A stretch of DNA of 64,000 nucleotides, taken from the NCBI GenBank assembly GCA_963773875.1, contig CAVZCV010000010.1, positions 124,001 through 188,000 on the forward strand, written 5' to 3'. The position numbers and the translations under genes are program-made. The notes under the pieces are model-generated. The model was not told where the DNA came from, made no database searches, and saw nothing but the letters and a program-made list of their open reading frames with translations. The stretch comes from CAVTYH01 sp963773875 (lineage in GTDB: Bacteria > Planctomycetota > Planctomycetia > Pirellulales > JADZDJ01). The first letter of the stretch is position 1, and every line of letters begins with the position of its first letter. Below are positions 58,289 to 64,000 of this stretch, piece after piece.

Positions 58289-59926
58289 TTACTTTCCTCG
58301 CGTTTGCTTGTACCTAGTGATTAGCGTACTGGTGCTGCTATCGTGCTTGAGCGGTGTTTCGTCGATGGTTTCCAGCTCCGGGATAATCCGGTTCGCCAGC
58401 ACCTTGCCCAATTCTACGCCCCATTGGTCGAACGAGTTGATGTGCCAGATCGTGCCCTGTGTAAAAACCTTGTGTTCGTACAGCGCGATGATTTTGCCGA
58501 GCGATTCGGGCGTCAGCCGTTCCAATAAAATCGTGTTTGTCGGATGATTGCCCTGGAACACGCGATGCGGCACCTGATAATCGGGCACTCCGTCGGTGAT
58601 GACTTCTTCTTTCGTCTTGCCAAATGCGAGGGCTTCGGTCTGGGCGAAGAAATTTGCCATGAGCAAATCGTGATGCCGGCCGAGCGGATTTAGCGTTTGC
58701 GAAAAGCCAATGAAATCGCACGGAATCAGCTTCGTGCCCTGATGGATGAGCTGATAGTAGGCATGCTGTCCGTTGGTGCCGGGGGTGCCCCATACGATTG
58801 GACCGGTTTGATAATCGACCCGGTTGCCGTCCAGATCGACGCTTTTGCCGTCGCTCTCCATATCGAGCTGCTGCAGATATGCCGAGAGCCGGCCCAGGTA
58901 ATGATCGTAAGGCAAAATGGCCACCGTTTGGGCGCCGAGAAAATTGTTGTACCAGATGCCGATAAGCCCCAGCAACACTGGCAGGTTTTTCTCGAACGGC
59001 GCAGTGCGAAAATGCTCGTCCATCGCGTGGAAGCCGGCCAGCATTTCGCGGAAACGGTCGGGCCCAATGGCGATCATGAGCGATAGCCCGATGGCGGAAT
59101 CCATGGAGTAGCGGCCACCAACCCAATCCCAAAACTCAAACATGTTGGCTGTATCAATGCCAAATTTGGCGACTTCCTTTGCATTGGTGGAAACCGCCAC
59201 GAAATGCTTGGCCACCGCTGTTTCATCGCCTAGTTTCGTCAGCGCCCATTGTCGAGCCGATTGCGCATTGGTCATTGTCTCCAGCGTGGTGAACGTTTTC
59301 GACGACACGATGAACAATGTCTCTTCCGGATCCAGATCGCGCGTGGCTTCGACGAAATCGGTGCTGTCGATGTTCGAAACAAAACGGAACGTCCGGCTGC
59401 GATCGCTGTAAGACCGCAACGCGTCGTACGCCATGGCGGGGCCTAAGTCGCTGCCGCCGATGCCAATATTGATGATGTTCTTGATCGGCTTGCCGGTATG
59501 GCCGCGCCACTGGTTGCTGCGGATGCGATTGCTAAAGGCCGCCATCTTATCCAGCACGGCGTGCACCTCGGGCACGACATCACGGCCATCGACGAAGATC
59601 TTTTCCTCTTTGGGCGCTCGCAGCGCCGCGTGCAACACGGCGCGGCGTTCTGTAACGTTGATTATTTCGCCCGCGAACATGGCATCGATACGTCGTCGCA
59701 GCCCGCTGGTGTTGGCGAGCTGCAATAACAGCCGCAGCGTTTCGTCGGTGATCAGGTTCTTGGAATAATCGAAGTAAATGCCGAGCGCGTTTTGGGCCAT
59801 TCGTACGCCGCGCTGAGGATCGTCGGCAAATAGCTTGCGCAAATGCAACCGGCGGATCTCATCGACATGCTTCTCCAGGTCTTTCCAAGCCGGCCGCTGC
59901 GTGAGGGGCAAAATGGCTGTCGTCAT
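58289..59926 (-). CDS. pgi: Glucose-6-phosphate isomerase
   Basis: Interconverts glucose 6-phosphate and fructose 6-phosphate. The 545-residue product has the classical long-form pattern: FSNRIRSNQWRGHTGKPI, NIGIGGSDLGPAMAY, IVSSKTFTTLETMTNA, the catalytic glutamate in LDMESDGKSVDLDGN, HQGTKLIPCDF, the His in GNHPTNTILLERL, and the signature QWGVELGK with its catalytic Lys. The ATG at 59926 follows GGAGG five bases upstream. The frame is intact. With rpe downstream it makes a small sugar-phosphate cluster. Confidence 0.95.
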   Translation of the reverse strand: MTTAILPLTQRPAWKDLEKHVDEIRRLHLRKLFADDPQRGVRMAQNALGIYFDYSKNLITDETLRLLLQLANTSGLRRRIDAMFAGEIINVTERRAVLHAALRAPKEEKIFVDGRDVVPEVHAVLDKMAAFSNRIRSNQWRGHTGKPIKNIINIGIGGSDLGPAMAYDALRSYSDRSRTFRFVSNIDSTDFVEATRDLDPEETLFIVSSKTFTTLETMTNAQSARQWALTKLGDETAVAKHFVAVSTNAKEVAKFGIDTANMFEFWDWVGGRYSMDSAIGLSLMIAIGPDRFREMLAGFHAMDEHFRTAPFEKNLPVLLGLIGIWYNNFLGAQTVAILPYDHYLGRLSAYLQQLDMESDGKSVDLDGNRVDYQTGPIVWGTPGTNGQHAYYQLIHQGTKLIPCDFIGFSQTLNPLGRHHDLLMANFFAQTEALAFGKTKEEVITDGVPDYQVPHRVFQGNHPTNTILLERLTPESLGKIIALYEHKVFTQGTIWHINSFDQWGVELGKVLANRIIPELETIDETPLKHDSSTSTLITRYKQTRGK

Positions 59927-60150
59927 AGGACCTCCGACTTTTCGTTGGCCGCCTGCGGTTTTCGCGCTTTGCCGTCGCATTAGTCAACCGCAAAGCAACA
60001 GGCAGCCCGGACGGTTAGCATAGCGCGTGGGCATAATTCTGAACAGGGTGCCAAGAGGACATCGCAAAGACGCGGCACGCTGCCCGGCAAGATGCGATGT
60101 TTGCCGCCGGACAATCCGACTGAAAAGAATTACGTAACATCGAAGGTCTG

Positions 60151-60870
60151 CTAGTCCGGCGTCTCCGCCATTTGAAGCACCTGCCATTGCTCAGTCTTCG
60201 TGCGCGCGTTGAGCGAGCGCTCGAGGATAAGCGAGACGTTGAAGGAACGAGACGCTGCGGCAGCAGGCACAGTAATGCGGTAACGCACGCCGATATCGTC
60301 ATGCGGATCTTCAGCGAGCACGTCAGACGACAGCAACTCGACCTTTGCCTTCTTACCGTATTCGAGCAGCGATTTCACCGGCTCGCGCTTTAGGTAGTCA
60401 TCAAACGCTTTTTGTGTCTTTTCGTCTTTCGCAATTGCGCCGGCCAGATTTTTGGCCGCTAAATTACGGTTGGCCGGATGCAGCGTGAACTGCTGGGCAA
60501 TGTAAGGCTGGTTTTGCTGAAGCAAATCTAAAAAGCCATTGGCAAACTCTTCCGCGCGCACTTGCAACCAGTAATGCCGCGAGAGGGTGCGTACCGGGCC
60601 GGCAATGCCGAACAAGAGCGAAAGCAGCAGGCCCAGCAAGGCGATGTTCCAGCCGGTTAATTCGCCGCCGGAAGTGCGAATGCGGCGCATGGCAAAGATT
60701 GCCAGACCAATTCCCAGTGCCGGAACAAACCAAACCAGCGGGCCAAGAAACGCCGCCACTGAAAGCAGGCCCACCACGAGCGAAGTTACGGCCCAGCCGC
60801 TAACGGCGTGATACTCGCCACCCGTTTGCTCTCCAGCCTTCGGTGTATTGCTGTGCGGCGCAGTGAGCAT
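60151..60870 (-). CDS. DUF4190-type membrane protein
   Basis: A 239-residue product with two to three transmembrane helices in the N-terminal half (AVTSLVVGLLSVAAFLGPLVWFVPALGIGLAIFAMRRI and GWNIALLGLLLSLLFG), the DUF4190 pattern, and a soluble alpha/beta C-terminal half of about 130 residues (KAFDDYLKREPVKSLLEYGKK, then VRYRITVPAAAASRSFNVSLIL). No catalytic motif is visible. The ATG at 60870 is used. It starts 38 bases after the CvpA gene in the same direction and so belongs to the pilus ATPase cluster. Function is unknown. Confidence 0.7.
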   Translation of the reverse strand: MLTAPHSNTPKAGEQTGGEYHAVSGWAVTSLVVGLLSVAAFLGPLVWFVPALGIGLAIFAMRRIRTSGGELTGWNIALLGLLLSLLFGIAGPVRTLSRHYWLQVRAEEFANGFLDLLQQNQPYIAQQFTLHPANRNLAAKNLAGAIAKDEKTQKAFDDYLKREPVKSLLEYGKKAKVELLSSDVLAEDPHDDIGVRYRITVPAAAASRSFNVSLILERSLNARTKTEQWQVLQMAETPD

Positions 60871-60907
60871 GCGAAGAAACAAAAATCGGAAAACGTTAGG
60901 TCCGCGA

Positions 60908-61534
60908 TCATTTTCCCACAGTTAACGATTGCGATTCATACTGCTTTCGTCGAGTCCCGTACTTGAGGATAAACGGATCATAAGGTCCGGAATCAGCCGT
61001 CGGATTGTTGAATGCGCGCGGGTTGGCGTTCGGATCGACCGCTGGTCGTGCGAGCGAACCTTCGCTCACATCTCGCAATAGCGCAAGCCAAGTGCGATCG
61101 GGCCCCAGGCCGAAAATCATTTTCGTATCAGGCTGCTGCTGGAATCCAAAAAAATTCCGGCCCAAAGGCGCTAAGTGGAGGCTGAACAAAACGAAACCCA
61201 ACATCAGGTAAGCAACGCATAATCCGAAGAATACTCCGCCCCCCACATCGACCGGTTTCTTGAACTTTACGCGGTGATTGGAAAGAAAGTTCGTTGCCAG
61301 CCGCAGTACAGTAATTGCAATCGCGAAGCACAACCAGAGCGCGAGAAAGTCCCAAAAATATGTAAGGCTAGGCATCATGCCATCTAACCAACCTGCCAGC
61401 GGTTCGAAGAAGTTCACCGCAATAATGCCTGCCAGCAGCACATTGATAAGTAGCACCGCGCCACTCCACAGACCTTCGTTAAAAACAAAGGCAACGCAGA
61501 GGAACATGATGACAAGTGCGGCGACTTCGAGCAT
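60908..61534 (-). CDS. CvpA family membrane protein
   Basis: A 208-residue product with four transmembrane helices in the CvpA arrangement (AALVIMFLCVAFVFNEG; VLLINVLLAGIIAVNFFEPL; YFWDFLALWLCFAIAITVL; GGVFFGLCVAYLMLGFVLFSL) and a soluble C-terminal tail of about 80 residues ending YGTRRKQYESQSL. CvpA proteins are linked to colicin V production and envelope stress in enterobacteria; the basis is unclear. It starts six bases after the ATPase stop, so it is in the same operon. Confidence 0.8.
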   Translation of the reverse strand: MLEVAALVIMFLCVAFVFNEGLWSGAVLLINVLLAGIIAVNFFEPLAGWLDGMMPSLTYFWDFLALWLCFAIAITVLRLATNFLSNHRVKFKKPVDVGGGVFFGLCVAYLMLGFVLFSLHLAPLGRNFFGFQQQPDTKMIFGLGPDRTWLALLRDVSEGSLARPAVDPNANPRAFNNPTADSGPYDPFILKYGTRRKQYESQSLTVGK

Positions 61535-61540
61535 CGCAGA

Positions 61541-63360
61541 TCAACCTTTCAAAACTCTTTGCAATTCCGCCAACGACGTTACACCTTTAACCACCAGCAC
61601 CAAACCTTCTTCTTGAAACGTTTTCATTCCTCCGCGGCGAGCGGCGGCACGTACCAGATCCATCTTCGGACTCTTGATTAGCACTTCGCGCAGCCCATCG
61701 TCGACAACGAGCAATTCATACAACCCCGTTCGGCCTTTGTATCCGATGCCCTCGCACGTAGCGCACGGTTTCTTTGGATCGGCTTGGGTTGGCGGCTGGA
61801 ACAGCGTTTGCACTTTACCGGGCGGAATGCCGAATGCCGCCAGCGCTTCGGCGGGCGCCGGATACGGTTCCTTGCAATCGTCGCAAAGCTTGCGGACCAA
61901 GCGGACGCACACCACGCCGCTCACGGTATTGATGAAGTCTTTGGGCGGAACTTTTAGCATCAGCATCCGCAGTAAAGTTTCCGGCGCGTCTTTTGCGCGG
62001 ATCGAAGTCATCACCAGCCGGTCTTCTTTGACCTGATCGCACAAGAATTTCGCCGTTTCGCCGTCGGCAACGCCCCGCAGCACCACCGCGTTCGGATACG
62101 TGCGCACAATCTTGTCGAGCACGGCCAGCGGTTTTTCGCCGGCCGCAGGGTTGAACGTAGTGACATGCACATTTTCGATGTCGTGTTCACGGCGTGTTAC
62201 ATCCTCTACCGAAGCAAAGTCGCGCATGTAACGATCGCACGATTTTAACGCCGCATCGAAAAGACTGCTCAAGCCGCCGCCCGGAAGCGCACTGAAAATA
62301 ATCAGCGCCTGCTGCCTGGCCAGCAACTCTTTCAATTGTTCTTGAGCTTTGGCACGCATGCCCAGCTCTTCAAACGTCTTGACGGGCTGCTTAGTGGCGG
62401 AATAGTAAACGATCGTCCGCTCGCCGCCTTCAATGCCCTGCGATTGCACACGGCTCAAATAATGCGTGCCTTTGTAGTCGGTCGGGAAGATGCCTTCCTG
62501 CCGCTTCACGCGTTCATTGGGGTCAAGTCCGCCCAGCGTTTTGAGCACGGCCATGATAAGCGCGCCGGGATCCGCGTCTTGTGTATCGACATTGTGCCAG
62601 ACGCCGTCGATTTGAAATCGTACCGCAACGCCAGGCGCTGCGGTTTCCAGCATTACCGCATCGCCGTGCCGATCCAGCAAATCGGCCACGACTTCCTTCG
62701 CCGGAACATATGCCGGCGACCGACGTGCCATCATCAAGTTCGCTTCGCCATCGCGACCGCCACCGGAAGTGGCTTTGAAATTAACCGGCGGGCCTTTTTG
62801 ATAATCGAGCTTCCTTTCCGTAGCAACTTTGACGCCCAATTTTCCCATCACGTCGGAAAATACGTGCCGCAAGTGAGAGGGAGTCATCACCTTCTGGTGC
62901 GCCTCCAGCGGCTTATTGCGCACAATGACGTAAATGCCCAGCGGAAACAGCCATGCCGCTGCGAGGATCAGCATGCCGATTTCGTACCACGGCAGCAGCA
63001 AGAAGAGCAAAAAGGCGAAGACGAACGGCCCGATGAGCACCGGATTCCAAATTGCGTAACTCTGATTCGTGCGAATGCAATCTTGCGCGGCCCAATCGGT
63101 CGTCTTCACCCACAGAAAGAACAGGGGCAGAAACAGACCGAGCTTGATCAGGCTGAAATAAAAGCCGTGGCCGCGGCCGTGTATTTCGCCCGTCGGCTTG
63201 GCGAATTGCTCTGGTTGACCAATGTTGTACGGCGGCCAGGTATCGGGCGTGGTGGGCGCGGCGTTCGGGTCGGTTACCTGCTGCGCCGCGCAGATTCAAT
63301 CGAGCCAAAAACCAGAGCCACCGTAATTCCCGCCAGGAGCAACGCACGCCAGCTTGTCAT
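61541..63360 (-). CDS. Type II/IV secretion ATPase-like protein with degenerate Walker A, frame-disrupted near its start
   Basis: From the ATG at 63360 (GGAG upstream) a signal-like segment is encoded (WRALLLAGITVALVFGS), then the frame breaks at about 63285-63292 and continues AQQVTDPNAAPTTP. Two to three transmembrane helices follow (FYFSLIKLGLFLPLFFLW; WNPVLIGPFVFAFLLFLLLPWYEIGMLILAAAWLFPL), unusual for a GspE-type ATPase. The ATPase half has FSALPGGGLSSLFD in the position of Walker A, without the P-loop lysine, VVLRGVADGETAKF near Walker B, and two CxxC pairs (CDDC and CATC) as in GspE/PilB zinc domains. Corrected length is about 606 residues. It may not hydrolyse ATP. Confidence 0.8.
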
Positions 63361-63463
63361 CAATACTTATCTCCGCCGATGCTGGCCTTTGAACGGGTAC
63401 AGATGGAAATACTGGGACGGGACCGCCATGAACAACGGACTATTGACCACGCTACGCATCGCC

Positions 63464-64000
63464 TTACAGAATACCTGGCGCCTTCACCTCGATGCCTTTG
63501 AGCGCCATCTTCAGCGCCTCCACATTCGGCGCCACTTCCAGCGCCACGTTACGATCGACAAACTCACGCAGCACCAAATCCTTCAGGCTCATCGTGAAAT
63601 CTTGCATGCCGTCCTTGGCAGACATTTTAATCAGATCGGCAAGCTTTTCATCCCGTTCTTCCAAAATCAGCTTTCGGGCCGTGGCATTGAAGGTCATCAC
63701 TTCCACCGTGGGCACGCGGCTGACGCCTTCTTTGATCGAGGGCAACAGCTTTTGGGCCACAATTCCCTTCATGTTAAAGGCAATGGCACTGCGCAGCGAG
63801 CTGTGCATATCGCGGGGAAATAGGTCCAAAATACGGCTGATGGTGCTCGGCGTGCTCGAGGCGTGAATGGTGCCAAACACCAAGTGCCCGGTTTCGGCCG
63901 CGTGGATCGCCGTCATAAAGGTTTCCTGATCGCGCATTTCGCCCACGAGCATCACGTCGGGATCTTCGCGGACGGCGTGCTTCATGCCGATCTCGAAGTT
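63464..64000 (-). CDS. pilT: Twitching motility ATPase PilT, C-terminal part
   Basis: The pilus-retraction ATPase, cut by the right window edge; only its C-terminal 178 or so residues are here. Visible: Walker B and neighbours in DPDVMLVGEMRDQETF, the His box AAETGHLVFGTIHASS, and STISRILDLFP. The C-terminus has SAKDGMQDFTMSLKDL and ends IEVKAPGIL. It is followed, after about 100 bases, by the second ATPase-like gene on the same strand. Type IV pilus or secretion function is inferred from the family. Confidence 0.92.
   Translation of the reverse strand, partial: NFEIGMKHAVREDPDVMLVGEMRDQETFMTAIHAAETGHLVFGTIHASSTPSTISRILDLFPRDMHSSLRSAIAFNMKGIVAQKLLPSIKEGVSRVPTVEVMTFNATARKLILEERDEKLADLIKMSAKDGMQDFTMSLKDLVLREFVDRNVALEVAPNVEALKMALKGIEVKAPGIL

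Noticed and set aside
62336..63823. A 495-residue plus-strand open frame
   Set aside because: It runs opposite the pilus ATPase and pilT genes, both of which show family motifs; the composition is that of an antisense reading.

Overview
The window looks like a chromosomal segment of a planctomycete, most likely order Pirellulales. The inference rests on gene content: a DUF1549/DUF1553 - DUF1501 - PPC-domain operon, a DUF1559 pseudopilin, PEP-CTERM proteins, a giant autotransporter-repeat protein, an ECF sigma factor next to a zinc-finger Ser/Thr kinase, and a very small membrane peptide of the MRLRFTIRDLLWL type. No tRNA, rRNA, CRISPR array, insertion sequence or prophage was seen.

Layout. 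Positions 1-7.7 kb hold the replication-initiation neighbourhood: a cysteine desulfurase, a short dnaA, a 380-base gap with DnaA-box-like sites (candidate oriC), dnaN, a DciA/DUF721 gene and gyrB. From 7.9 to 22 kb lie envelope and secreted-protein genes: a small lipoprotein, a secreted protein of unknown function, oligoendopeptidase F, UDP-glucose dehydrogenase, two small secreted proteins, a BamA/Omp85 protein with a long Pro/Tyr-rich insert, an M28-PDZ peptidase, a PEP-CTERM protein and an RTX-repeat protein. From 22.4 to 25.1 kb an ECF sigma factor is followed by a Ser/Thr kinase whose outer domain carries a CxxCH heme motif. From 25.2 to 31.6 kb a four-gene minus-strand operon links DUF1549/DUF1553, DUF1501 and PPC proteins to a chorismatase-like enzyme. 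A GH2 glycosidase follows, then an 8-kb autotransporter-repeat gene. From 44.2 to 48.1 kb a MerR regulator, a quinol-type nitric oxide reductase, a methyltransferase and a cupin form a tightly packed operon behind a textbook MerR promoter. The remainder carries superoxide dismutase, an HD/PAS/GGDEF protein, an FAH-family hydrolase, a decayed DUF1559 gene, an acid phosphatase, an SDR, an STN-domain protein, a small basic protein, rpe, pgi, and a type IV pilus-like cluster (pilT, a second ATPase, CvpA, DUF4190) running off the right end.

A dominant technical feature is that at least fourteen genes, including the essential dnaN, gyrB and bamA, are broken by small frame disruptions, many at short homopolymers or GC repeats. 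The simplest reading is uncorrected indel error in the assembly, so I annotate these as one gene each and give the break point. The DUF1559 gene, with about five breaks in 1 kb, is the only one I would treat as a possible true pseudogene.

Best candidates for new biology: the heme-sensor-type Ser/Thr kinase beside an ECF sigma factor, and the MerR (Cys82/117/126) - nitric oxide reductase - methyltransferase - cupin operon.
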